Shown here: piece by piece, positions 25,016 to 33,735 of the stretch
Layout of the letters: each line of letters starts with the position of its first letter
Position numbering within the stretch: position 1 is the first letter of the stretch
Source: Candidatus Peribacteraceae bacterium
Lineage (GTDB): Bacteria > Patescibacteriota > Gracilibacteria > Peribacterales > Peribacteraceae
Assembly (NCBI GenBank): GCA_028703445.1
Contig: JAQVMW010000002.1
Span: 83,751-147,750, forward strand
DNA length: 64,000 bases
Direction: 5' to 3'
Translations under genes and position numbers: made by a program
The notes under the pieces: generated by a model
What the model saw: only the letters and a program-made list of their open reading frames with translations
Told to the model about the DNA's origin: nothing
Databases searched by the model: none

Positions 25016-27133
25016 TCAGATGAACAGCGCCGCGAGTGCGAGCGTCAAAGTCGAGAAGAGCTTGATCAAGACGTGCAGGCTGGGGCCGGCCGTGTCCTTG
25101 AAGGGATCGCCGACGGTATCGCCCGTGACGGCGGCCTGATGCGCGGGGCTCTTCTTGCCGCCGTAGGCACCCGACTCGATGAACTTCTTGGCATTGTCCC
25201 ACGCGCCACCGGCGTTATTCAGGTAGGCGGCGAGGATGACGCCAGTGATGGTGCCGACCATCAGGAACCCGGCGGCAGCCTCCGCGCGGAAGATCACGCC
25301 GACCGCGATCGGGGCGATGACCGCCACGAGACCGGGCAGGATCATTTCTTTGAGAGCGCCCCGCGTGGCGATATCCACCGCTGCGGCATAATCCGGTTCC
25401 TCCGTTCCCTCCATGATGCCGGTATGTTCCCTAAATTGCTTGCGGACCTCCTCCACAATCACGCCTGCGGCGCGACCCACGGCGCGAATGGTGAGGGAAG
25501 TGAAGAAGAAGACCACAACCGCGCCGAAGAAGGCTCCGACGAATACGGGAACCTTGGCGAGATCCACGACGGTGATGTGCGCTTCTCCCAGAAAAGCCGA
25601 GAAGAGCAGGAAGGCGGCGAGCGCGGCGGAGCCGACGGCGTAGCCTTTCGTCAGTGCTTTTGTAGTATTGCCGCACGCATCGAGCTCGTCGGTGACCTTG
25701 CGAAGCTCATCGGGAGCCTTGCTCATTTCCACGATCCCTCCGGCATTGTCTGTAATGGGTCCGAACATGTCCATGGCGAGCACGTAGCCCACCATCGTGA
25801 GCATTCCCATGGTGGCGACGGCCGTTCCGTACAGGCCTCCGGCGGAGATGCCCGTCTGCTCACCGCACCAGTAGGAGGCGAGGAGGGCGAGACAGACCGT
25901 CAGGACAGAAAGCCCCGTTGATTCCATCCCGATGGCGGTGCCGGAAATGATGTTCGTGGCATGGCCGGTCGTACAAGCCCTGGCGATCGCCTGCACCGGT
26001 CGGTGGTCCTTGCTGGTGTAGTAATCAGTGATGTACACGAAAGCGACGCTGGTGAGGATGCCGGCGACTCCGCAGAGAAAGAACCACGGAGCGGCATTCG
26101 AGAGTTGGAAGAAGGCGATGAGAGCGCCCACGACTCCCGTCGAGGAACTCGTGCCGAGCATGAGTGCGGAACAGACGAAGAGGATGACGGTTGTAAGGAT
26201 GGTGGTGATCCAGTAACCGCGCACCATCGCCCCCATGGGGGTATCACCCTCTTTCGCGCGGACGGTGTAGACGCCGACGATAGTGGCGAGCAGCCCGAAG
26301 GCGCGGAGCACGAGCGGAAAGAGGATGCCCTTGAGGCCGAAAACAGGGAAGAGCGCGACCCCCAGCACCATCGCGCCGATGTTCTCTGCCGAGATGGATT
26401 CGAACAAGTCCGCACCGCGGCCGGCGCAGTCGCCGACGTTGTCGCCCACGAGATCCGCGATCACGGCGGGGTTGCGGGGGTCATCCTCCGGAATTCCTGC
26501 CTCGATCTTCCCTACGAGATCCGCGCCCACATCGGCTGCCTTGGTGTAGATTCCGCCGCCGAGTTGCGCGAACAGCGCCACGAAGCTTGCGCCGAATCCG
26601 TAACCGACGATCAGCGCCGGAATGCGTTCGGCCGACAGGCCCATGCCGACGCGGTAGAAGAGGTAGAGCGCGCTGATTCCCAAAAGCGAGAGAGACGTGA
26701 TGACGAGTGCGGACACCGTACCGCTGCGCAGAGCCATCTTGAGCGCGCTGTCGATGCCTTCGCGGGAACTGGCTGCGACTTTCAGGTTGGCGCGGGTCGC
26801 CACGACCATGCTCACCACTCCGGCGATACCGGAGAGCAGGCACCCGAGCAGGAACGACACGCCGACCTCAAGGCCGTGTGCCCAGCTCTGCTCTCCTCCA
26901 CTGAAGCCGTAAACCAGAATCATGAGCAGCCCGGCGGCAATCGCAAGGATCGTAATCGTGCGGTACTGTCGCTTGATAAAGGCACGTGCCCCGAGCGAGA
27001 TCGCGCGAGCAACCTTCTCCATGGCGGGCGTGCCGGTTGGGGCCGCTTTCACCGCGTTCCAAAATACGAGACTGTAGAGGAGCCCGATGATGGCGATGAT
27101 GGGGGCGAGGACTTCCAGGAACAGGGCATTCAT
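25016..27133 (-). CDS. hppA: Membrane-bound H+-translocating pyrophosphatase, K+-independent type
   Basis: It couples pyrophosphate hydrolysis to proton (possibly sodium) pumping. The 705 residues have about 16 hydrophobic helices, the substrate motif GGGIYTKAADVGADLVGKIE, the acidic loop DNVGDCAGRGADLFES, and the C-terminal loop with GDTVGDPFKDTAGPSLHVL. At the cation-determining site the sequence is GNTTKALTKG; a Lys here (rather than Ala) marks K+-independent enzymes. Its terminal 22 codons are duplicated 479 bp further downstream. A terminator hairpin follows the stop. Confidence 0.96.
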   Translation of the reverse strand: MNALFLEVLAPIIAIIGLLYSLVFWNAVKAAPTGTPAMEKVARAISLGARAFIKRQYRTITILAIAAGLLMILVYGFSGGEQSWAHGLEVGVSFLLGCLLSGIAGVVSMVVATRANLKVAASSREGIDSALKMALRSGTVSALVITSLSLLGISALYLFYRVGMGLSAERIPALIVGYGFGASFVALFAQLGGGIYTKAADVGADLVGKIEAGIPEDDPRNPAVIADLVGDNVGDCAGRGADLFESISAENIGAMVLGVALFPVFGLKGILFPLVLRAFGLLATIVGVYTVRAKEGDTPMGAMVRGYWITTILTTVILFVCSALMLGTSSSTGVVGALIAFFQLSNAAPWFFLCGVAGILTSVAFVYITDYYTSKDHRPVQAIARACTTGHATNIISGTAIGMESTGLSVLTVCLALLASYWCGEQTGISAGGLYGTAVATMGMLTMVGYVLAMDMFGPITDNAGGIVEMSKAPDELRKVTDELDACGNTTKALTKGYAVGSAALAAFLLFSAFLGEAHITVVDLAKVPVFVGAFFGAVVVFFFTSLTIRAVGRAAGVIVEEVRKQFREHTGIMEGTEEPDYAAAVDIATRGALKEMILPGLVAVIAPIAVGVIFRAEAAAGFLMVGTITGVILAAYLNNAGGAWDNAKKFIESGAYGGKKSPAHQAAVTGDTVGDPFKDTAGPSLHVLIKLFSTLTLALAALFI

Positions 27134-27264
27134 ACGAAAAGGGGAGAAAAGTGTACGAAAGCATCCTTCTGCTTTAAGTGCGCAGGGGGGACGTCGCGCT
27201 AGAGACTAGAAGCGGTGTTCCCGCTTCGTCAACTTTTCGCCCGTAAACCTGCTCCCAACGGGCT

Positions 27265-27293
27265 TTGCTGGAAATGCGGTTTTGTGCTATCAT
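27265..27293 (+). promoter_or_regulatory. Promoter of the response regulator / pilus operon
   Basis: TTGCTG (27265-27270), a 17-bp spacer and an extended -10 (TGC-TATCAT, hexamer 27288-27293) predict a start near 27300. The leader contains TAAGACACA just before the ATG at 27314. The same TAAGACACA follows the promoter of the histidine kinase gene at 37056. Confidence 0.65.
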
Positions 27294-27313
27294 ACGTAGT
27301 AAGACACACACCT

Positions 27314-27769
27314 ATGCCGAATCCCAAAAAACCCATCCCCATTGCGGCATTGAGCCAGGAAAAGGTAATCCCTTCGACTGTGCAGGAGGAGGTGCCTGCC
27401 AAAGGCCAGAATCTGAAGCACATTCTCATCGTGGAAGACGAGCGGCCGCTCGCGCATGCCCTGGAATTGAAATTTCGTCATGAGGGGTTCGATACGCGCA
27501 TCTGTCTCGATGGCGAAGAAGCGCTCAAGGAGATGACGGAAGGGAAGTACGACGTCATCCTGCTTGACCTCATTATGCCACGGATGGATGGGTTCACATT
27601 CCTGCAGGAAATGAAGAATCGTGGCATGAAGACACCGACTGTCGTGCTCAGCAATCTTGGCCAGGACGAAGACAGAACGCGCGCCCAGTCCCTGGGAGCC
27701 GTGGGCTACTACGTGAAATCCAACACACCGATCATGGAAATTATCAAACAAGTGCAATCTCTTCTCTAA
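27314..27769 (+). CDS. Single-domain response regulator
   Basis: The 151-residue protein has a disordered N-terminal tail of about 35 residues, then a receiver domain: HILIVEDERPLAHAL with the acidic pair, DVILLDLIMPRMDG with the phospho-acceptor Asp, and VVLSNLGQDED and YYVKSNTP with the conserved Lys. No output domain follows. The start at 27314 is placed after the promoter; an upstream frame to 27215 would precede the predicted transcription start. The stop directly abuts the pilB ATG. The histidine kinase at the far end of the pilus locus is a plausible partner. Confidence 0.88.
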   Translation: MPNPKKPIPIAALSQEKVIPSTVQEEVPAKGQNLKHILIVEDERPLAHALELKFRHEGFDTRICLDGEEALKEMTEGKYDVILLDLIMPRMDGFTFLQEMKNRGMKTPTVVLSNLGQDEDRTRAQSLGAVGYYVKSNTPIMEIIKQVQSLL

Positions 27770-29596
27770 ATGCCTATTTCTGATATCGATCTCGGCGCCG
27801 TTCTCGTTCAGCAGAATTACCTCTCTGAAGAGGATCTGAAGCGTGTTGATGCATTGGCCAAAGAGCGGAATCTCCCGCTCCTCTCGCTTCTGTTCGAGCA
27901 GGGGCTCCTCACACAGGATCTCTACGAGGGAGCGATTGCGGAGCACTACAAACTGCCGTTCTACGATCTGCAGGCGCACCTCCCCTCCCCCGAAATCATT
28001 GCGGAGTTGCCCGAAGAGATTGCGCAGACATACCACATGATTGTTGTGGAACACACAGGAGATCGGGTGACCATTGCCACCGCCGATCCGGGGCAGGAGA
28101 AACGAGAGGAGATCGTTCGTCTGAATCTGGGACAGAAAACAGCGGTTCCTTTGCCGGAAATTGACGAAGCGAATACAGAGGGGGCAGAAGAGAAACCGCA
28201 ACAGAAGAAAGTCGTGCAGCGCTTGCTCACATTGGGCAAGAAGGAGGAGAAATCCGAAGCACCGCAACGGTTCACCGGGACCGTCGCATTCGTCTACACT
28301 CCGCAGTCCGGCATTGATGCGGCGTGTCAACACTATCGAAAACCCCTCTCCACGCGCTTTCAGGCTATCATTTCGAGCGAGGGGAAGGTCGCGCCGGAAA
28401 TTCTAGAAGAGATTATCAATGATGGAATCGAACTGCGTGCGTCTGACATTCACTTTGAGCCACAGGAAAAAATTGTCGTCGTCCGCTTTCGTATCGACGG
28501 CGTGATGCACGAAGCGGGTCGCATTCCCAAAGAGCATTATGAGGGCGTGGTGAATCGCATCAAGATTCAGGCGAATATGCGCATTGACGAGCACTACGCT
28601 GCCCAGGATGGAGCCATCCGTTACACATCGCCGCACGGTGCCTTGGATATTCGTGTTTCGATCGTGCCGCTCGTCGAAGGCGAGAAAGTGGTGATGCGTC
28701 TGCTCTCTTCCTACGTGCGTTCCATCACACTGCTCGATCTCGGTTTTTCCCAGAAGAATCAAGAGATTCTCACCGAAGCCGCGCATAAACCCTTCGGCAT
28801 GGTGCTCACCACGGGTCCGACGGGTTCAGGAAAATCCACGACCCTCACGGCGCTCCTGAAGATGCGCAACACGCCCGACGTGAACATTTCCACAATCGAG
28901 GATCCGGTGGAGTACAAGATTCCCGGCGTGAATCACATTCAAGTGAATCCGAAGACCAACCTCACCTTTGCCTCCGGACTGCGTGCCCTCGTGCGTCAGG
29001 ACCCGGATATCGTGCTCGTGGGCGAGATCCGCGACGGCGAGACGGCGGATATTTCGGTGAATGCCGCGCTCACGGGTCACCTGGTGCTCTCCACACTGCA
29101 CAGCAATGATGCAGCCACGGCCATCCCCCGCCTGCTCGACATGGGCGTGGAGCCGTTCCTGCTCGCTTCCACGCTGGAGGTGGTGGTCGGACAGCGCCTC
29201 GTGCGGCGCGTATGTCCCCGATGTCGACACAGCGTGAGTATTACGGCGGACGAGGGGGCTAAACTTTTTCCCGGTGCTGAAAAAATGATCCCGGCCAAAA
29301 AGCCTCTGACACTCTACCGTGGCAAGGGCTGTGAAGCCTGCAGTTCTACGGGGTATCGCGGCCGTATCGGTATCTACGAGTTACTTCTCATCACTCCGGA
29401 GATCGAAGAGCTCATTCTCAAGCGCGCCTCCAGTTCCGAGCTCAATGAAACGGCGGTCAAGGGGGGCATGCGACTGATGTTCGAAGACGGATTCGACAAA
29501 GTTCTTGCAGGTGTCACCACGATCGAAGAGCTCCTGCGCGTTGCGGCACCGCCCGCCATCATCTTCAGCTCCACTCATGGCCGAGACAGCGACTGA
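27770..29596 (+). CDS. pilB: Type IV pilus assembly ATPase PilB
   Basis: This hexameric ATPase powers pilus extension. The 608 residues include an N-terminal MshEN-like domain (AVLVQQNYLSEEDLKRVDALAK, DLQAHLPSPEI). The secretion ATPase domain follows: Walker A GPTGSGKSTT near residue 347, Asp box and DPDIVLVGEIRDGETA Walker B, the His box LVLSTLHSND, and a tetracysteine zinc motif (CPRC ... CEAC). The GspE/PilB class, rather than the retraction ATPase PilT, is indicated by the N-domain and the cysteines. It overlaps pilC by 20 bases. Confidence 0.95.
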   Translation: MPISDIDLGAVLVQQNYLSEEDLKRVDALAKERNLPLLSLLFEQGLLTQDLYEGAIAEHYKLPFYDLQAHLPSPEIIAELPEEIAQTYHMIVVEHTGDRVTIATADPGQEKREEIVRLNLGQKTAVPLPEIDEANTEGAEEKPQQKKVVQRLLTLGKKEEKSEAPQRFTGTVAFVYTPQSGIDAACQHYRKPLSTRFQAIISSEGKVAPEILEEIINDGIELRASDIHFEPQEKIVVVRFRIDGVMHEAGRIPKEHYEGVVNRIKIQANMRIDEHYAAQDGAIRYTSPHGALDIRVSIVPLVEGEKVVMRLLSSYVRSITLLDLGFSQKNQEILTEAAHKPFGMVLTTGPTGSGKSTTLTALLKMRNTPDVNISTIEDPVEYKIPGVNHIQVNPKTNLTFASGLRALVRQDPDIVLVGEIRDGETADISVNAALTGHLVLSTLHSNDAATAIPRLLDMGVEPFLLASTLEVVVGQRLVRRVCPRCRHSVSITADEGAKLFPGAEKMIPAKKPLTLYRGKGCEACSSTGYRGRIGIYELLLITPEIEELILKRASSSELNETAVKGGMRLMFEDGFDKVLAGVTTIEELLRVAAPPAIIFSSTHGRDSD

Positions 29597-30779
29597 TCCA
29601 GCGGCCCAGCCGATCACTCCTGCGCCTGTTCCGGAACAGACTGTCGTCACATTTACGCCAAAACCAGCCCCGTCAAAATTTGCCGCGCAGCGCAAGGAGC
29701 TGCAGAAATTTTTTGCGTCGCTCAACCATCTGGGCATGGGCAAGCAGCGGATGATGTTCATCCAGAGCATGGCGATGATGCTCACTGCCGGTCTCTCACT
29801 TGTCGATGCTCTGCAGACGCAGTTGCTCGAGGCAAAATCCAAGGCCGTCCGCAAACTCATTCAGGGCATCATCACGGCGGTCGAAAACGGATCGTCGCTC
29901 TGGAAGGCGATGGATGACCAGTCACTCTTCTCCCCGTATGAAATCGCTCTCGTACGTATCGGCGAAGAGGGCGGCAATCTGGCGCGGAATATGGAGTATC
30001 TGGCGGAACAACAGGAGAAAGACCGCGCGCTCAGAGCGAAAGTGAAGATGGCGATGACCTATCCCGCCATTATCGTTGTTCTGGTCTTCGTTCTCATCAT
30101 GGGACTCGGTCTCTTCGTATTGCCCAATCTCGTGCAGGTGCTCTACTCACTCAATGTGGAGCTGCCGCTCGCCACGCGCGTCGTCATTACCATTTCGCAG
30201 CTCTTCGAGGCGCACGGGATGGTGTTTGCGCCCCTGCTCTTTCTCGCGCTCATCATCGTGTTGCTCATGGGAAAATATACGCGGTTTCGTGCCGTGGCTC
30301 AGTGGGTGGTCTTTCATACGCCCGGCATCGGCAGCCTGGCGCGTGAGTCGATCATCGCACAATTCGGCGTGATCCTCGGCGGGCTCCTGCGTGCGGGCGT
30401 ACCTCTCGTAGAGGCGCTTTCTTCCCTTGCCGAGGTCACGCACACCGTCTCGTATAAGCATTTCTACCAAAAACTGCTGGAGCATGTGAACGCGGGTGAC
30501 TCGTTCAGTAAGAGTTTTAAGGCGCTTCCGGAGTGCAACCGTCTGTTTCCCATTTCCGTGCAGCAACTCATCGTAACCGGCGAGCGATCGGGGGGGCTTT
30601 CGGATGTGCTCATGAAGATCTCCGACATGTACGACAAGAAAGCCTCCGAAACGGCAGAGAAGCTTCCGGTGATCCTGGAGCCACTTTTGCTCATTATCAT
30701 TGCCGGTGTCGTCGCAGGCCTCGCATTTGCTATCATAGTACCTATCTACAAAGTCGTCGGGAACATCGGTCGAAGCTAA
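29577..30779 (+). CDS. pilC: Type IV pilus inner-membrane platform protein PilC
   Basis: The 400-residue protein has a Pro-rich N-terminal tail and two T2SF domains with the family pattern (FIQSMAMMLTAGLSLVDALQ and the second copy FGVILGGLLRAGVPLVEALS). Three hydrophobic helices are typical (about 168-190, 218-240, 375-398). PilC connects the PilB motor to pilin assembly. The start at 29577 lies inside the end of pilB; the longer frame to 29505 is less likely. Confidence 0.94.
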   Translation: MAETATDPAAQPITPAPVPEQTVVTFTPKPAPSKFAAQRKELQKFFASLNHLGMGKQRMMFIQSMAMMLTAGLSLVDALQTQLLEAKSKAVRKLIQGIITAVENGSSLWKAMDDQSLFSPYEIALVRIGEEGGNLARNMEYLAEQQEKDRALRAKVKMAMTYPAIIVVLVFVLIMGLGLFVLPNLVQVLYSLNVELPLATRVVITISQLFEAHGMVFAPLLFLALIIVLLMGKYTRFRAVAQWVVFHTPGIGSLARESIIAQFGVILGGLLRAGVPLVEALSSLAEVTHTVSYKHFYQKLLEHVNAGDSFSKSFKALPECNRLFPISVQQLIVTGERSGGLSDVLMKISDMYDKKASETAEKLPVILEPLLLIIIAGVVAGLAFAIIVPIYKVVGNIGRS

Positions 30780-30804
30780 TTCTCTTTCTTTTCCCCCTCA
30801 CAGT

Positions 30805-33672
30805 ATGGCGCACAAAGGGTTTACCGCGGTTGAGATGCTCCTCACACTGGGCATCATCGCGATCACTGCCGGTGTGAGCGTTCCGCTGTACCGTACGTAC
30901 CAGCTGCGTAGCGATCTGGATACGGCAGTCGAACAAGCCAAACACGCATTGGAGCGTGCTCAGGTGCTGGCGCGCGCCGGTCAGAACGATTCCATGTGGG
31001 GGTATGCGGCGAGCGAGGGCGTCCTCTTTCAAGGAGAAGCGTTCGCTATCCGCGAATCGCAGTCGGATGAGCTCTACATCGTTCCTGGTACCGTGCATGT
31101 TTCCGGTTTGCCCGAGGTGGTATTTCAACGGGTTTCGGGCGAACCTCTGACGATTGGCGAAATCATTTACGAAGCAGGGAACGGTGAGCGGCGCGTGATC
31201 ACAGTGGCGACGGAAGGCCCTCCCATTGTAAGCCCCTTGCTGCCTCCGGTTGAGCAACAGTCATCGAGCAGCACTGTGGCAAGCGAAGGAGCGTCAAGCT
31301 CCGTGCCGGGTTCGAGCGCCGCGAGTGCAGAAGGGAGTCAGGGAAGCACCGACTCCACCGGTTCGACGGGGAGCAATGGGTCTGACGCCGGACAGGGAGG
31401 GACGAGTTCCAGCAGTGCCACGTCGCTCTCGAGCGACAGTGACAGCGCCGCAACGTGCGAAGACGCATTCACGCTTCTGCCGGACGGGACCGTACAAACA
31501 ACGGGTACCGTGGATGCGACGGTGAAAGTTCTCGGATCGCAGGTGAGCGAGGGGGCGGGTGGAAACTCTGCCAGGATTGTCGTATCCATGAGTACCGATG
31601 AGGGTGAAACGTGGGTGTCTCTCTTCAACGGTAATTCCGTCAGAGGTGGCGAAGAAGAAATCGTTCCGAACCTCCCTTCGGGTACGAAGCTGCTCGTACG
31701 GGTGAATGGCCGTCACTCCTGGCTTTTCAATCGCACGTTCCTGTCGAATAATTCTGCGGGACACATGCTCGTGTTGCGCAACGGTCATCTGATGCCGTCC
31801 GACATGTATAATGCTTTCAACAACACTACCAGTCTCGCGCCGTTCCTTCGCGCAGTCATCGAGAACGGACATGTAAAAATTCATCCGCATGCCATCCTCT
31901 TTCTCACTGAACTTGATGCGCTCTGGAAGGGTTCTTCCAAATTTCAGGATGCCGTGATTCAGGTCACATTCGCGGTGAAACCCGGCAGCTGCGCGCAGAG
32001 CACAGATCCCAAAGTGAAGATCGTTTTCGACCGCATTGAAAATCAAGGTGCGGGTGATGCGAAGCGGCGCGCGTATGTCGGGGGACAGGGTATTCTCTTT
32101 GCAGAGGGCCAGTGGATCCCCCTCTCGACGGCGGGTGTGACGATGGCAGACGATTCTCTGGTAGAGGATGTTCCGGGTATGGCTGTAGAGCGTCGCAGCG
32201 GGGTTCTGCGCGTGCTCCTGCATGGTTCGCACATCATCCCCTCCGGCAAAGAAATCGCAGATGCGCGCATCATTTTCGACCGTGCTCAGGTGACTTCCAT
32301 CGAGGCTGATACCGGACAAAATGCTCCGGAAGCCGTTTCGGATGGAATCGTAAACGACGGGGAAGGAGGCGATGAAGCCACCATCGACGCCGACGGGCGT
32401 TCCGTTCTCTTCCAAACACGTGTCACCGCTGCGGATGATGCCATTCTTATCCATTGGAGTATCGCCAGTAGCGCCAGTTCCAGTGCGGCATCGGGAGCAA
32501 GTTCGTCCAATGCGAGCGAAGCCTCTTCCGCTTCATCTCAGACAGGGTCAGAACAAGCCGGGAGCGGAAGCAACCTGCCTGCGGATCCTTGTGCCGCAGC
32601 CTACACGATGGATGATCGTGGCCGCATTGTTCTCGGAGAGAAGGCGGATGTGGCGTTCATGGTCCTCGGGTCATACGCAACCTATGGTGCCAACGGTCCG
32701 ATGATCCACGTACAGCTGAATGCCAGTCTTGATGGCGGAAGCACATGGCGTGGACTCTTCAACTTCCGCGACATTCTGAGAGGAGATTCTCAAACGCTCC
32801 GTGACGTGCCTGCCGGATCCATCCTTTCGCTTTCGGCGGAAGGCCGCTACTCCTGGCTCTTCAAGCGCGTTGCCAACCTGACTGATCATGCGGATCGCGT
32901 GAAGATCCTTCGCCCCGGTTCCGCACTCCCCGCCATCGGATTGCTCTCCACGCCCACGCGCTTACAGTCGTTCCTGCGCGATCGTATTGTCGATGGTCAC
33001 GTCGACCTCGGTCGTAGACAGGTGCTCGCGCTCGTGGAATTACAGGATTTGGATGACACAGCGGACTTCCAAGATGCCGTCGTCCTCATTTCTTTCAGCA
33101 AGTCGGTGAGTGACGGCGTGTGTGCTGATGCGGAAACAGACAGTCAGACAAGTTCTGCCGGAACCTGCTCTTCTTCGTCTTCTGCCTCTTCGCAGGTTGC
33201 GGGACACAAGATCAAGATTTGCCATTTCACCACCACTGATCGCCTGCATCCTTCCACGATTGAAATCGACGAATCTGCATGGTCGGCCCACAGTGCCATA
33301 GGTGATCGTCTGGGAGAGTGCGAAGCGGACGACGATGGTGACGGGATTCCGAATGCCCAAGATTTCTGCCCGGGGACATTCTTGCCGGAATCGGTGCCGA
33401 CGGAGTTCATGCTCTTCAATCGCTATGCCCTCATGAGTACCACGGGCGTCTTCCGCGAAGGCCCGCGCAAGCGCGTGAGTTCCTTCTCGCTTGCCTCTAC
33501 GCGCGGGTGCAGCTGCGAGCAACTGGTCGATGTGGCCGAGGGCGTGCGTGACTACTACTTCGCAAGCGAACCGCTCTTACTCAGGGAGATGAAGAGTCTC
33601 TTCCCGTTCTACACGAACGGGGCGCGGCAGTTCGGTTGCGGGACAGCCATTCTGCGGATGACGCGGCCGTAG
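30805..33672 (+). CDS. Giant pseudopilin with duplicated adhesin-like modules and a calcium-binding-type repeat
   Basis: The 955-residue product starts with a class III prepilin leader (MAHKG/FTAVEM, Glu at +5, then a hydrophobic helix) and a GspH-like pseudopilin domain to about 130. Ser-rich linkers then join two homologous modules of about 177 residues (about 218-395 and 596-772). Matching blocks are VKVLGSQVSEGAGG and FMVLGSYATYGANG, then HSWLFNRTF and YSWLFKRVA. The C-terminus has a thrombospondin-3-like DDDGDGIPNAQDFC and several cysteines. It is probably a minor pilin displaying an adhesin at the tip. It is co-directional with pilBC. Confidence 0.8.
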   Translation: MAHKGFTAVEMLLTLGIIAITAGVSVPLYRTYQLRSDLDTAVEQAKHALERAQVLARAGQNDSMWGYAASEGVLFQGEAFAIRESQSDELYIVPGTVHVSGLPEVVFQRVSGEPLTIGEIIYEAGNGERRVITVATEGPPIVSPLLPPVEQQSSSSTVASEGASSSVPGSSAASAEGSQGSTDSTGSTGSNGSDAGQGGTSSSSATSLSSDSDSAATCEDAFTLLPDGTVQTTGTVDATVKVLGSQVSEGAGGNSARIVVSMSTDEGETWVSLFNGNSVRGGEEEIVPNLPSGTKLLVRVNGRHSWLFNRTFLSNNSAGHMLVLRNGHLMPSDMYNAFNNTTSLAPFLRAVIENGHVKIHPHAILFLTELDALWKGSSKFQDAVIQVTFAVKPGSCAQSTDPKVKIVFDRIENQGAGDAKRRAYVGGQGILFAEGQWIPLSTAGVTMADDSLVEDVPGMAVERRSGVLRVLLHGSHIIPSGKEIADARIIFDRAQVTSIEADTGQNAPEAVSDGIVNDGEGGDEATIDADGRSVLFQTRVTAADDAILIHWSIASSASSSAASGASSSNASEASSASSQTGSEQAGSGSNLPADPCAAAYTMDDRGRIVLGEKADVAFMVLGSYATYGANGPMIHVQLNASLDGGSTWRGLFNFRDILRGDSQTLRDVPAGSILSLSAEGRYSWLFKRVANLTDHADRVKILRPGSALPAIGLLSTPTRLQSFLRDRIVDGHVDLGRRQVLALVELQDLDDTADFQDAVVLISFSKSVSDGVCADAETDSQTSSAGTCSSSSSASSQVAGHKIKICHFTTTDRLHPSTIEIDESAWSAHSAIGDRLGECEADDDGDGIPNAQDFCPGTFLPESVPTEFMLFNRYALMSTTGVFREGPRKRVSSFSLASTRGCSCEQLVDVAEGVRDYYFASEPLLLREMKSLFPFYTNGARQFGCGTAILRMTRP

Positions 33673-33699
33673 ATGGCGTTTATGCATTGATGAAAGCGG

Positions 33700-33733
33700 T
33701 GCCACCCTGAGCTAGCCGAGGGGTGGCACCGCG
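33700..33733. repeat. Inverted repeat GGTGCCACCC...GGGTGGCACC
   Basis: Ten-bp perfect arms surround a loop holding CTGAGC...GCCGAGG. Related CTGAGC/GCCGAG-type units lie at about 11545-11570, 33754-33782 (inside the next frame) and 47182-47210. Here it could also act as an intra-operon attenuator, but no T-run follows. Confidence 0.6.
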
Positions 33734-33735
33734 TT

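Noticed and set aside
25961..27202. 413-codon plus-strand frame opposite hppA
   Set aside because: Composition is that of a shadow frame; hppA is certain.
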